From Sipunculus nudus (Eukaryota > Annelida > Sipuncula > Golfingiida > Sipunculidae), in assembly GCA_026874595.1 (NCBI GenBank), contig CM049318.1:32272956-32336955 (forward strand): 64,000 bases of DNA. The letters are read 5' to 3'. Below are positions 27,380-35,252 of the stretch, one piece after another. Below the pieces are notes generated by a model. That model saw only the letters and a list, made by a program, of their open reading frames with translations, did no database searches and had not been told where the DNA came from. Position 1 is the stretch's first letter. Each line of letters begins with the position of its first letter. The position numbers were made by a program, and so were the translations under genes.

Positions 27380-30300
27380 GACATGAAATAGTTTTTTTAT
27401 CATGAGACAATAAACTAATGCCTATCCCGGATTCGAACTCAGGTAGATGGTGTAACAAAAATTAGCGTTCCAAATAAAGTACACTTTCATGTCGAGTCAG
27501 GTAGTTCCCTATTATATGCAATCCATAACAGGCCCTCTTGAAAACATGTTTATTCTGAACGATGTCGATTAATTTTCATCGATGTCAAACTTTAGTGAAT
27601 AAGGTGGCGGTAGTTCTTATTCAAATCAACTTCCAACGGGCCTCAAAGGCGCCATTCCTGGACGAGCCCCCCATTTTGAAAGTGTTAAGACTATAGTTAC
27701 ATTGGATTCAGGCCCGTGTTTGTGAAACACAAGGACAGCGTTCCAGCAACATCGCCAATAAAGCAAACTTCAGATACAAGACTGTTAGGTTCGCTTTTAT
27801 ATGCATCCCTTATATATATATAATGGTTTACGGATCCTCTTTATCAGCTGAAGACATGAGAAGGCAGAAGACAGTATTTCTAGGTTTCTCATCACCAAAC
27901 CAAAAAGCGTTACCGCTGCTGACCTTTTGTCAAAATAAAATTAAAAAAATCGATTACCTTGCTTTGATTAAAGATAAATAAGGGTACAGAGTAATGGTAT
28001 GAGTATTTATGAGTCGCCAGTAAATCACTGAACCTGCACTTTCCAATTTTATTCGCAACTGAGAGACAACAGGGGTTTTGTAGCCTTGAAAATTAGGCCA
28101 TGGATAAAACCAGGGATCCATGGGTCTGGACGCTCAGTTGAATTTGTCTGTAAAGATATTTTTATGAGCTTTTTCAAAATGTGGGTCCTGTGACCTTTAC
28201 CCTTGACCTTATGTCAAAAAATCTGAGACCCCTACTATTCTTGAATTACAGCATAAAGATTATCATAACATTCTTAAATAAGTGACCCATGGGTCATGAC
28301 GCTCAGCCGACTGACATGTTGACAATATGTCCTTGCACAGGCAACTATTTAAAATAATGTAGGTGGCATTATCATTCATGCATATAAAATTTTTGATGCG
28401 GGGGTTTAAAATTGATGCGGGCGGTGCCTGAGAACCATACCTTTTATTTTTTTTTGGCCTAACGAATCTTGGTTTAGGTACCCATGGTCTGGGGTGGTCT
28501 TCTGTTTGACCTTGACAATGTACGTTACCTGTTTTACACAGAGGAGGCTGCCACCCTGGCCTGCAAGAGCACCTGCCGTGGAGAAAATCGCATGCCTTGT
28601 TCTGACAACCATCGCTGCAGGTGCGACTGCAATCAGGTCCGTACTTTCCTACTTCACAGACTATAGATAAAAGATGAAAACATCAAAGGGATGCACTGAT
28701 ACAGAGAAAGGAATACGTATGCATATATAGATATATAACTGACGTTATTTTGCTACCAAAATATTCATCTCGATAGGGTTACAAAAGCTGATTAGTGCAA
28801 TTCTTCTTTAAGCGGATGTCGTTACATTCACTGTAGTGAAAAAAACCCACTTACCTGGTCTTCCAATTATAATGACCTCACAAATGCAGAGTTTTGCAGT
28901 TTGGTCTTGGGAAGACTGATCTTTCTGAATCACCACGTGCCTTCCGATTGTATCGCCTTGACAGCTCAATAATTGTTTATATTTAAGCTGGCCGGTGAAT
29001 GAAGTACAATTTGCACGCCGACGTCTAGGTCCTGTATAGCGTTGTGAATCTACAAATATCCGGAAAGGTCTGAGCTGTGCCTCAACTGAAATCAATTTAA
29101 AAAAAGACAACTAGATTAGTGAAATGATTAGTTTATGTTATATTCTTTATAAAGATACATGATGTAAGGAAAGGTATAGCAACGACGTACATGAACAAAA
29201 ACTCGCCGAAAGCACATTTTTTTTATAAGAATGCAATATTATAGGTTAGCAGTCCTAATTATTTATATATTACTGTTCTTAGCCAAACACTGTCTTGCAC
29301 AGTTTTAAATTATTGGATAATCTGAACAGCGGACCTTGGTCTTGTCCATCTTAATTTAATGTATAAAGGAAGCAGAAAAACAAAAGAGAATAACGATGAT
29401 CCATAGCTCATAAATAAACCACATATTAACAAGATTTTATGGATGAACACCTCAGCTTTTATTCGTTTATAAAATAAAGATAAAGATATTTTTAACACGT
29501 ATCATTTTGCTAAAGAGACATAGAGGCAAGTGCATAATAGCATCTCTAATACATATTACGTCTTAATGTTAAAATAAAATCAACTATCCGAACCAAATAT
29601 CCACTAATATACTTGTCAATGTATTAGACATTTTCTGCAAAGAAACCCTGACGTGAATACACAAGCTACAACGTTAATATGGCTGTGCATGTTTACATAT
29701 TGTCTAACATTGCAAATCATCAGAACAGTACTCCAGGGCGAAATATTAAAGAAGTTATTTAAACTTGAACGTACATTCAGGTGCTCCTGGAATAACCTGC
29801 ACTTTATAAACGGCGAAGTTCTGACCAAGGTCTACAGCCCACCAAGGCTGCTTTTCGCGACGTGTGCAGGAATACCTTGAACTACAGTTGTACCGGCCAT
29901 CAGCGGCAAACATCGCCTCATGGGGTTGTATTGATGTGCCTTGATACGCTCTTGATGCATTCAAATCTACTTTCGTGAATGATGAAACTACTGCGAGAAG
30001 AGAATGGAATTTAAAGAAATAAACTAGATGTATGGTTCTTTGCAACAATACTGTTTGAGGCAAGCATAATTACAAAGATTAGAAATATCATCCTGTTTTG
30101 AACAGTGTCAATTTCTTAATTTTTTTCAAAGGTATTATCGATAAAATTACTGTTTAACGACCATGTCCGTAGTGTCCCTGCTAAGCCGTTTTATTTTTAT
30201 TTCATAGGTCAACGAGCCCTAGGTTTCTGTGACAAGTTGTTCGATAAATGAAACATGATGACTACAAAATCACATTAGCATTTGTTTTCTTGGTGTGAGA

Positions 30301-31650
30301 TTTCACATTGAGAGAAGGAATAACAAAAAAAAAATTTACTTAATTTCTTTAGTGATGGATCATCCTTATAGAAAGTCTAAATCTTATTAATCCCTGCAAA
30401 GGCGGTAGTGACTGATATACAGGGGTTATACAAAAGAAGATGATTTCTAAAGATTTCTGAAGAATCGGATGAGCCAATTTTGTTAAAAATTTGCATAATA
30501 ATTGGGATATATGGGCAACTTAGCATCATTTTTTTGCAGTAACAAACATATGCAGATATATACGTTTCCCCTTGGACACCTCTCTGAACTGTGGGAAATA
30601 TACTCCCACCTTTTACCTACAGCTGAAGGTCACCAGTTTGGAACTCGTTATATACGTTAGTTGAAACAAAATTTGAAATAACACTTTAGGATATAGTTTG
30701 CTGAACAGTTATGATATTCAAAAGAAAGCCCATATATCAACAAATTTAACCAATTTACCAATTTTGAAAACTATCCAATACAATGGTTGAAACAACGTGT
30801 ATCATATATGAGGTGAAAAAACATACAATACAGGTAAACAAAGCCAATATTTGGTCAGAATTGGAAATATATGAAAGGTCCAGATCACCACTTTTAGACC
30901 TATTAGATCTCTGTTAAAAATTTTGAGCAAAATAATCATTGCCTCAAAAGTTATGGTGTTAAATAGGAATCCTATATTTCCGCAAGATCAACCATGAACA
31001 ACAAGGTCAAGGTCGCAAGTAATCAGGCACTTTTGAGATATTGCTTGTACATTTTTTATGCCCCATTTGAGGCAAAATAAGCAATACCTAAAACACTAAA
31101 ATGGGGTTTTACATTCCCGGCGTAAATAATGTTTATTGCACAACCTTCACTTTGTGTTTAAAGCATCAGTTTTCAGCATTGTATGTGTTTTATTTATTTT
31201 CATCTGTTATTATATCATTATATATTACAGAGCCACAACTGGTCTAAATATCATTCTTACCTGGCTTCCCAAGAATGTGTACTTCACACAAAATGACGTT
31301 TTGAGTAGCATTTTTTCTTTGGACGACCACGTGACTCCCAGTCATGGTTGTGTGACAGAGCAGAGAAGTGTCCTTTGAGGTGTACTGAGGACATTCTCTG
31401 AACCTCTTCCTGACATCTTGGGAAAAGCTTTCGTATCCAACCATTATTGATAAGTTCCCAATATCTTCAACAGAAATGTGTATTGTGATTGACAACACGG
31501 TCAACACAACTTTGCTAGAAAAGCTCGGCCCGCTTTTATATTAGCAATGACAACATGACACTCGACTTCTGAAATAAACTAACGGGCTTCAGTTCATCAG
31601 GAATCGAAGTTTGGGGTGGCAGGCTGTCACTACTTTTATATGAAATCCGT

Positions 31651-31713
<63 letters not shown>

Positions 31714-31943
31714 CTATATATAAATACTTATCTCAAGCACTGGGATCGCCTTTAAAATCAGTTTGGTTTAGTCGAAACAAAGGCCATCGTTTTCGCTGAT
31801 ATTAAAAGCCCGTTGTGTATTGAATGTGTCATATAATATATATATATATGATATCAAACCCCTTGTTATGTTAGAGGAACTACTGTTCAGTTGGAAAATT
31901 TTCTAGTTCAAGTAAAAATATACATGGACATCGAAATCATACT

Positions 31944-31998
<55 letters not shown>

Positions 31999-34898
31999 AG
32001 AGAGTTCACCCCGAGGATTTCCTGGAGTAACCGTGATGTTTTCTATGATGAACAATCCTTCAAGATCTACGGCCCAGGTTGTCATGCTGATAACCTCCCC
32101 ATCACGTGATCCTGTACAAGTTGAGATATTTCCATCAAGCGCAAAGTGCAGGTTCTCAGTGTGGCCGCCTGCCGGTAATTGGTAAAATTTCTTCCCGTTG
32201 CCTATGTCACGAATTTGGTCTAAAAAGAAATTATATGTATTTCAAGAATGTAAATTATATATTTTGTTCAGCAACACACAGCTAGATGTAAATTAGAGTG
32301 ATTTTAACAATTATGTTCTGAATATAGTAATAAACAATATAACATGAAACAAGCTACCAATATATCCAGAGTACACATGCGCGTAAAACGCTTATGCCTG
32401 TTAAACTCACATCTGTTTATTCAACGATGCCTGTATATGGTTTAATTTCATGGTTATGTAAGGTGCAGATTGTTCGGGTAAGCATAACTGAGCCTATCAA
32501 CGGTGACATCTATGGCCAGAAGCTATAACGTTTATTTTGATCGAGTTTTGTTTTCGACCTGAATTGTTTTATACTTTGAGTTAGGCTGCCACCCGAACGT
32601 CAGTATGTAATTTTGTAGATTTTTGGGTGGTGTAAAGTTTTGGATTAATACTAAGTTAAGTAGTTTTTGACCGACCTCCGTCATGTTGTTCTCTCTGTCA
32701 AATGGTTATTTTCTGAATTCTGATAAAAAAAGTTACCACATCCAGTATCTAAAAACTAGAAATCATCACATCTCAGGGTAACTTACATATCTTCACGCCT
32801 TGATAATTGATACTACTGGCCTTTTTCAAAATACAAAATTGCCTAAATATTAATCCAATAGACAAATCTTCATGGAAATGATATCTAACACTACTGTAGA
32901 TTACAACTAGCTCAGATTTACCAACTGTACATCCGTCGAAGAATAAAATGTCCATAGTAGCACTAGATGCAAGTTTATATTATTATAGTTACAATTCAGT
33001 CGGAAAGGAGGCGTCTTTTTCTGCATGAATATATAGAGAGACACGTGTTACTATTTCATAATAGTCTCGGACACTTTTGTCGCGGCGGTTGAACTCTAAC
33101 GATAGTTTTTCTCACAAAAACTAATGTTGAGGAAACGAGAGGAGGTATTTTGCACCGATGCCAAGTAAAATGCCAGAGATAAAAAATACCAGGGGAAAAA
33201 ATACCAAACTTACTGTGTCACCTTTTTTTATTGGTTTTATGTCTAATTTACTGTAAAGAATACAGGATATCACCGGTGTAGGAATAGAGGAAGTATAAAT
33301 AGAGGAGAAAAACGACTGGTTGGCAAAGCCGGGTGTCTATTTAATGCAGGCAAGCGTGATTCAGCCGGACACTCATAAGCACGATAGTAACTGTCCCTAC
33401 GTTAAAACCTTATGTATATTATGAATGCTATTAAATAATGTAACAAATAAGAGGCTAGACATGTTGCGTGTCAGAATACGACCTGTACCGAACATACATT
33501 ATGTCTATGTTTTTTTTTTCACGTTACTGACAAAAATTATCCGATAAAACACCAGTCTTTGAAGATAAATCCGAAATTAATATCAAACATGATCGGTAAT
33601 GTAAAGCGTTATGTTTAGAGCACATGCGGCTATGTTTAATTGGACATTATCAGGATCAACATTATGCCAATTCTTTCACACTATCAGATCAGTTTTGCTT
33701 TTTACAAAAGTTTCCCCGCGAAACCATCCCAGCACACAGCCTTCTCGCATACGGCAGTTTAACACCTTATTATGGCTACGCGTATTGATAAACACAGTCC
33801 ACGTGTGTCTGATTACTGTAACAAGGCCGCATGACCGGAGGTCCAAATGTGACCCGCAACACGCGATGTTTTAACCAGCGGGAACATGTTTTATATATAT
33901 TTTTTTTACCAAGTCACTCAGGCATCTCCTGATTGACAAATGTTGTGGCCCGAGCGATACATACGCTATGTTTATGTTGACTCCTGTGATCGCGCCCGAT
34001 CAACTGTTTTCACACAGGTTTATAAGAGAAGGCAAGCGGTTTAAGGGCAATATTTTGGCAGGTACCAATTTATTTTAAAGGGAAGAAACTATTTTTCGTG
34101 TTAATTCAACATGCTTTATGTCTGATTGAGGCCCTTTAAGAATGGACTGGAAAGGCAGGACACTTGGGGCATTAGTTGTTTGCTTGCGAGTTATCCCGAA
34201 TTTATAAAATCATGAACAATGAAACATAACATGATGCTGCTGTGTATGTTTAGCATTAATGTTGTCACATGTGACCAGGGCTTTTTAGTGCGTTTTAGCA
34301 TGGACTAATTTTTGTGCATGTTTTGGGCTTGTGTTGTGGGGTAAGACATACGGCACCGTAAAAAAGCTATATTTTCATATATCCAGCATCTGAAGGACCT
34401 TTTTAAAGGAACATGAAAGGTTAAGTTTTACCTATTCTCTAAACAGTATTTGTATATGATTAAAAGTCAGCTTAATAATCCAACGAATAATGTCTATGGA
34501 ATTGGCAAGGAATACCTTATTGTCCCAACATCGGTCTAGATCAAAGTGTACTTATAAGTCCTTTAAACCGGACGTTCTTGCTCGAACAATTGCTGCTTAA
34601 TTTCGAAGTAGAACTCTGAATTGTAATTATCAGTTGATTTTGAAAATCAGGCTTGAAGACTAAATTTTTTACATCCACTGAACGTGCTAGGAGACAATGA
34701 AAGGCACCATTACATGTATGTTATAGGAAATACCAGTAATACAGCTAGTGTAAATGTCTGTCTCTAAAGTCCAACACTGTACAGCCGTGGGTAAGGGTAA
34801 TATACACACCTACCTTTATTTCCAGAGACTGTAGTCATGGCAACCATGCAGAGAATTACCGCTAAAACCGTCTGTGTACGTGTGTGTGACATTCTCAT
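6049..34898 (-). CDS. Gene A: receptor-type tyrosine-protein phosphatase (FTP-FTP-EGF-TM-D1-D2), 27 coding exons
   Basis: Type I membrane receptor whose cytoplasmic D1 domain is predicted to dephosphorylate phosphotyrosine on partner proteins. I assembled 27 minus-strand exons (listed separately), all with GT donors and AG acceptors; lengths sum to 3741 nt, giving 1246 residues plus stop, with no phase conflict. Order: signal peptide (1-26), two FTP/F-lectin-like domains (about 29-166 and 167-315), five EGF-like repeats (316-497), Ser/Thr stalk (498-579), transmembrane helix (about 592-614), juxtamembrane tail with ITYENL (688-693), PTP D1 (about 700-990; Asp876, Cys908, Arg914) and PTP D2 (about 998-1240), whose catalytic Arg and Asp are replaced. 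Domain order and D1 sequence resemble the RPTPs expanded in bivalves (family knowledge); the ligand is unknown and may be a glycan. No AATAAA was found on this strand within about 450 bp after the stop. Transcription is inferred. Confidence 0.93.
7032..7167 (-). CDS. Gene A exon 26: D2 degenerate P-loop
   Basis: 45 whole codons beginning YGAEETGLFIAL. With exon 25 the loop reads HCLYGAEETG, so the CX5R Arg is Glu1182. Then EQEVDVYHVVQQIRKSQPLF, the conserved D2 helix. Donor GTAAGC. Confidence 0.93.
7667..7788 (-). CDS. Gene A exon 25: D2 degenerate WPD loop
   Basis: 40 whole codons: FQIMSWRHGSLPP, where Trp1142 is kept but the WPD motif reads WRH, then GPVIVHC with Cys1176 kept. The Leu codon splits into exon 26. 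Donor GTAAGT. Confidence 0.94.
8162..8272 (-). CDS. Gene A exon 24: D2 CPSYW...GPFTV segment
   Basis: 37 codons, phase 0-0. DCPSYWKGNNMGPFTVQEV and the basic strand KRHLKVEYR match the D2 YW/GPF region. Acceptor ATACAG, donor GTAACA. Confidence 0.92.
8287..8430. repeat. (TAA)n / (TTA)n compound microsatellite
   Basis: Runs of AAT on the left and ATT on the right around about 8375 form a long imperfect inverted repeat that could fold as a hairpin. Confidence 0.95.
8843..8974 (-). CDS. Gene A exon 23: D2 FIATQSPLP...WRLVMDY segment
   Basis: 44 codons, phase 0-0. GFIATQSPLPATVVDLWRLV then MDYRCSTIIALNN is a typical D2 signature, where D1 would have WRMI. Acceptor ACTTAG, donor GTAAAA. Confidence 0.93.
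9337..9510 (-). CDS. Gene A exon 22: D2 N-terminal part
   Basis: 58 codons, phase 0-0. KKNRNKDVIASRK and EGYNDYINAVFVN correspond to the KNR...YINA segments of RPTP D2 domains. Acceptor TTTTTCAG, donor GTGAGC. Confidence 0.91.
9589..9645. repeat. (TA)n microsatellite
   Basis: About 55 bp of TA in the intron upstream of exon 22. Confidence 0.96.
10516..10644 (-). CDS. Gene A exon 21: D1 end and D1-D2 linker
   Basis: 43 codons, phase 0-0. DQYFFIHECILEAL is the final D1 helix; the rest is linker ending ALNQQFS, which matches the usual linker/D2 helix pattern. Donor chosen as GTGAGA because it keeps phase 0; the GTGTGAG one site earlier is less consistent. Confidence 0.87.
11132..11267 (-). CDS. 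Gene A exon 20: D1 P-loop and alpha helices
   Basis: 45 whole codons beginning AGVGRTGTFLAMDYLL. With exon 19 it makes HCSAGVGRTG, the intact CX5R catalytic loop (Arg914). MMREDRTNIVQSL follows and leads into the Q-loop. Donor GTAGGG. Confidence 0.95.
11590..11738 (-). CDS. Gene A exon 19: D1 WPD loop and P-loop start
   Basis: 49 whole codons. Contains YTSWPDHGVPQSP (general acid Asp876) and ends GPTVVHC plus AG, so the nucleophile Cys908 lies at the exon end and the P-loop is split across exons 19 and 20. Donor GTAATG. Confidence 0.94.
12098..12223 (-). CDS. Gene A exon 18: D1 KCSQYWP segment
   Basis: 42 codons, phase 0-0. Contains SKCSQYWPDQ and the YNDITVRKL and HYVIRDLEL strands of D1. 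Donor GTGGGG, acceptor ATTCCAG. Confidence 0.92.
12550..12712. mobile_element. Short mariner/Tigger-type MITE
   Basis: Begins CAGTGAAACTCTGTAAAAAG and contains GACCACCTG, with the complementary CAGGTTCCACTTTA near the end, the terminal pattern of many invertebrate Tc1/mariner-Tigger MITEs. A related copy is at 62.66-62.83k. No coding capacity. Confidence 0.5.
12751..12848 (-). CDS. Gene A exon 17: D1 GPTPET...NLEEKGK segment
   Basis: 32 whole codons, PTPETEADFIQMIWEQKVPL then VVMVTNLEEKGK: the helix and strand before the YWP motif of PTP domains. Phase 1 in, phase 0 out; donor GTAAAG. Confidence 0.93.
13026..13460. mobile_element. MITE-like element, TTAA-ended family, copy 2
   Basis: Starts TTAAAAGGGGCCC and ends GTCCTTTAA. 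The core GGACCGGGCGCGATC also occurs at about 41.81k, and reversed at about 33.99k, identifying one family in gene A and B introns and in the gene A upstream region. Confidence 0.65.
13551..13587 (-). CDS. Gene A exon 16: D1 GYERRKAFIASQ segment
   Basis: A 37-nt micro-exon encoding GYERRKAFIASQ and the first base of Gly. It matches the GY...YIATQGP element that follows NASYI in PTP domains. Acceptor TTTTTAG, donor GTAAGG. Confidence 0.9.
13929..13999 (-). CDS. Gene A exon 15: D1 DHSRV...YINASYI segment
   Basis: Encodes DHSRVLLEGSDPVAQYINAS followed by YIH, one of the most conserved PTP segments. Phase 1 in, phase 0 out. Donor GTGATT is non-optimal but the frame and conservation are clear. 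Confidence 0.92.
14486..14573 (-). CDS. Gene A exon 14: D1 phosphotyrosine-loop region
   Basis: 29 whole codons containing RPENENKNRFKNIIA, the KNRY-loop region with Phe743 at the usual Tyr position. The split Tyr codon joins exon 15 (YDHSRV). Acceptor CTGCAG, donor GTATGT. Confidence 0.91.
14674..14722. repeat. (TA)n microsatellite
   Basis: About 48 bp of TA in intron 13. Confidence 0.96.
14805..14975. mobile_element. Degenerate hAT-like MITE
   Basis: Starts CAGAAGCGGATTC and has C-runs and GGTTTATCATAAGTCC-type interior similar to the 5.1k element in reverse; the right terminus is poorly kept. Confidence 0.4.
15249..15502 (-). CDS. Gene A exon 13: juxtamembrane tail and start of D1
   Basis: 84 whole codons. 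The first two thirds are acidic, Ser/Thr-rich and probably unstructured. Then comes EGITYENLGIKVAALPVYI, with Tyr690 in an ITIM-like and YxN context, and the first D1 helix ending EKEYK, typical of the RPTP N-terminal D1 helix. Donor GTGAGA. Confidence 0.9.
15726..16310. repeat. 31-bp minisatellite in intron 12
   Basis: About 19 tandem units of the form GAAGAGTATTGTTCCAAAGA plus GAGCCAGGCTT with few substitutions and no large gaps. It sits between exons 12 and 13 of gene A. Some blocks of three units repeat as higher-order groups. Confidence 0.95.
16351..16409 (-). CDS. Gene A exon 12: basic juxtamembrane segment
   Basis: 19 whole codons, SKRRGRLNKNTDQTEEI, the positive-inside anchor following the transmembrane helix. 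Only this frame is open, and it fits the phase of both neighbours. Donor GTAAGT. Confidence 0.85.
16927..17032 (-). CDS. Gene A exon 11: transmembrane helix
   Basis: Encodes a single hydrophobic span, LWLPVALGSLAVFTIIIVVV followed by IIAIR, with a basic RKG start outside and R/K stop-transfer residues continuing into exon 12. Phase 1 in, phase 2 out; acceptor TTCAG, donor GTAAGA. Confidence 0.92.
17584..17667 (-). CDS. Gene A exon 10: stalk mini-exon 3
   Basis: 27 codons, phase 1-1, with VVSIVSKSSFNKL and terminal EKQ-G. Joins in frame to the transmembrane exon. Donor GTCAGT, acceptor TTGAAG. Third member of the duplicated stalk set. Confidence 0.78.
17868..17899. repeat. (TA)n microsatellite
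   Basis: Short TA run in the intron between exons 9 and 10. Confidence 0.93.
18551..18634 (-). CDS. Gene A exon 9: stalk mini-exon 2
   Basis: 27 codons, phase 1-1, core VSNAVSTVSKASSGSL and terminal DKQ-G. Same length (84 nt) as exon 10 and the same end motif. Donor GTTAGC is weaker than its neighbours, so the exon may be alternatively used (inference). Confidence 0.78.
19400..21131. repeat. Tandem array, about 338-bp unit, five copies, with palindromic core
   Basis: The GCCACCAGTCTGCA marker recurs at about 19421, 19761, 20099, 20434 and 20772, a period of 335-340 bp. Each unit carries a CATGATCAATATG segment and a GGTAACAGAGACC segment. The right end has a GACGGACGACGG stretch and then GGTGATCCCTATAGCTCAG. 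It lies in the intron between exons 8 and 9. Structure resembles the tandem-core repeats (pearl-like, possibly Helitron-derived) of bivalves; that assignment is inference. Confidence 0.85.
21787..21864 (-). CDS. Gene A exon 8: stalk mini-exon 1
   Basis: 25 codons, phase 1-1, Ser/Thr/Val-rich, ending in KQ plus a split Gly codon. Homologous to exons 9 and 10. Probably an O-glycosylated stalk between the EGF repeats and membrane. Donor GTAAAA, acceptor GGAG preceded by a T-run. Confidence 0.8.
22661..22740. mobile_element. hAT-like MITE fragment
   Basis: GAGGGGCGTAGCTAAGGGGC followed by a 19-base C run, a typical end of hAT-type MITEs; no opposite end was recognised. Confidence 0.35.
23313..24520. 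repeat. Tandem array, about 279-bp unit with two palindromes per unit
   Basis: GGTGGCGCCACC or a close variant recurs at about 23495, 23623, 23773, 23901, 24052, 24181 and 24330, alternating about 128 and 150 bp. Units contain TTTTGCGTATGATAAAGAGC and CCCGAGATATGAGCTTGG-type segments. It lies in the intron between exons 7 and 8 and is unrelated to the 19.4k array except for the palindrome. Confidence 0.88.
24595..24611. repeat. (CGG)n trinucleotide run
   Basis: Six GCG/CGG triplets at the right edge of the 279-bp array region. Confidence 0.9.
24922..25335 (-). CDS. Gene A exon 7: EGF-like repeats 2-5
   Basis: 137 codons, phase 1-1. Four Cys-rich MEGF-type repeats, with CKPGYYGESC and CKPGYFGESC nearly identical, so recent internal repeat duplication is likely. 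Glycosylation sequons NCS, NNS, NIT and NQT. Ends at donor GTAAGT. The decayed gene B copy (40586..40908) lacks one of these repeats. Confidence 0.93.
26873..26922. repeat. (TA)n microsatellite
   Basis: About 48 bp TA in intron 6 of gene A. Confidence 0.95.
27155..27320. repeat. GAATAC-type hexamer-rich repeat
   Basis: Many scattered and tandem GAATAC and CGAATAC units, including inverted ones, followed directly by a (TA)n run (27328..27375). Possibly the remains of a transposon with hexamer subterminal repeats. Confidence 0.6.
27328..27375. repeat. (TA)n microsatellite
   Basis: About 47 bp TA ending in TAGACAGACATG. Confidence 0.95.
28386..28461. repeat. 75-bp interspersed repeat, copy 1
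   Basis: Nearly identical to 37804..37881 (GATGCGGGCGGTGCCTGAGA core, AT-rich ends). It lies in intron 6 of gene A and is absent at the same place in gene B, so it inserted separately. Confidence 0.8.
28529..28660 (-). CDS. Gene A exon 6: EGF-like repeat 1
   Basis: 43 codons, phase 1-1. Reads CEVGKYGPDC, then CSDGC, then GRCSCRPGW and C, the MEGF/scavenger-receptor-F type spacing. The sense-strand sequence is also open but is only a shadow. Donor GTAACG. The gene B copy has a 2-nt insertion. Confidence 0.92.
28855..29085 (-). CDS. Gene A exon 5: second half of FTP-like domain 2
   Basis: 76 codons, phase 1-1. Strands FRIFVDSQRY, GRHVVIQKD and LCICEVIIIGRP complete the second galactose-binding-like domain. 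A GPRRRRANC basic stretch is a possible ligand surface (inference). Acceptor TTTCAG, donor GTAAGT. The gene B copy has exactly the same length (231 nt) and is open. Confidence 0.9.
29775..29990 (-). CDS. Gene A exon 4: first half of FTP-like domain 2
   Basis: 71 codons, phase 1-1. Contains ALDG-like AADGRYNCSS, a Cys pair and the PWWAVDLGQNFAVYKVQV strand that marks FTP/F-type lectin folds. Donor GTACGT. The gene B copy (55460..55673) is 2 nt shorter and carries a stop. Confidence 0.89.
31261..31464 (-). CDS. Gene A exon 3: second half of FTP-like domain 1
   Basis: 67 codons, phase 1-1. Ends in the ILCEVHILGKP strand typical of FTP/F5-8-type domains, after a GSHVVVQRK strand. Two Cys residues could pair. 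Possible N-glycosylation at NLS and NAT. Acceptor and donor (GTAAGA) are canonical. The gene B copy at 57112..57321 is intact and two codons longer. Confidence 0.88.
31650..31711. repeat. (TA)n microsatellite
   Basis: About 60 bp TA in intron 2. Confidence 0.95.
31947..31994. repeat. (GA)n microsatellite next to exon 2 donor
   Basis: About 46 bp of GA, that is (CT)n in the transcript, ending about 15 nt from the gene A exon 2 donor. The same tract is conserved in gene B at 57526..57560. Confidence 0.95.
32010..32219 (-). CDS. Gene A exon 2: first half of FTP/F-lectin-like domain 1
   Basis: 69 codons, phase 1-1. Contains the TWAVDLEGLFIIENITV core typical of the galactose-binding-like beta sandwich (WxVDL followed by a hydrophobic strand) and possible N-glycosylation sites NIS and NIT. 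The donor GTGAAC is followed almost at once by a (CT)n run in the intron. The canonical fucose-binding His/Arg motif was not recognised, so sugar binding is uncertain. Confidence 0.87.
33600..34139 (-). mobile_element. MITE-like element, TTAA-ended family, copy 3 (reversed)
   Basis: Reverse orientation relative to the 13.03k copy: contains GATCGCGCCCG and ends GCCCTTTAA at 34139. The left edge is approximate. It lies between exons 1 and 2 of gene A. Confidence 0.6.
34814..34898 (-). CDS. Gene A exon 1: start codon and signal peptide
   Basis: Starts at the ATG at 34898; a second ATG lies two codons on. It encodes 28 residues: a short basic start, then a hydrophobic core (VLAVILCMVAM) and a small-residue cleavage region (TTVSG). 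It ends in AAAG before donor GTAGGT, phase 1. The homologous exon of gene B lies at 60.3k. I chose this start because the signal core follows directly and a conserved TATA-like block precedes it. Confidence 0.88.
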
Positions 34899-34935
34899 TG
34901 TTATAATCCGGAAACGATGTAATGGACGACGAGTG

Positions 34936-35025
34936 TATATAGACGCCTGGAGTCAAGCCAGTAACATGGAGCATGATGAGATTCCAATCTCAGTAACTTC
35001 CCGGTAACACTGCGGTTTGGGCGGG
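34936..35025 (-). promoter_or_regulatory. Putative gene A promoter: TATA-like and GC box
   Basis: On the minus strand a TATATA element (34936..34941) lies about 38 nt before the ATG, and a CCCGCCC GC-box-like site is at 35019..35025. The surrounding block, including the GC box and its flanks, recurs upstream of gene B (60.42-60.52k) better conserved than nearby non-coding sequence. The start site is not known; the short distance means either a very short 5' UTR or a further upstream TATA (about 35050). Confidence 0.45.
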
Positions 35026-35181
35026 ACCAGTTGATTACGTAACTGCACTATATAGCATGCCGTTGGTTTGATATAAACTTTCCAGCTTATCTTTACATCA
35101 TCTGCCACATGATCTTATATTATACATGAAACAATAGCCTCTGTTTTATGTTGCGATATTTTACATGATGAACACACGATC

Positions 35182-35184
35182 TCA

Positions 35185-35251
<67 letters not shown>

Positions 35252-35252
35252 T
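35182..35252. repeat. A-run, (TA)n and (GA)n compound repeat
   Basis: About 19 A, then TA repeats, then GA repeats upstream of gene A. A TA/GA tract occurs at the matching place upstream of gene B (about 60.7k). Confidence 0.95.

Noticed and set aside
27400-27440. GAGTTCGAATCC box B-like sequence on the minus strand as a tRNA
   Set aside because: Only box B is convincing; no box A at a proper distance.
28484-28666. Plus-strand open frame over the first EGF exon
   Set aside because: The minus strand carries the real EGF exon with correct Cys spacing and splice phases; the same plus-strand shadow also appears over the gene B copy at 54.17k.
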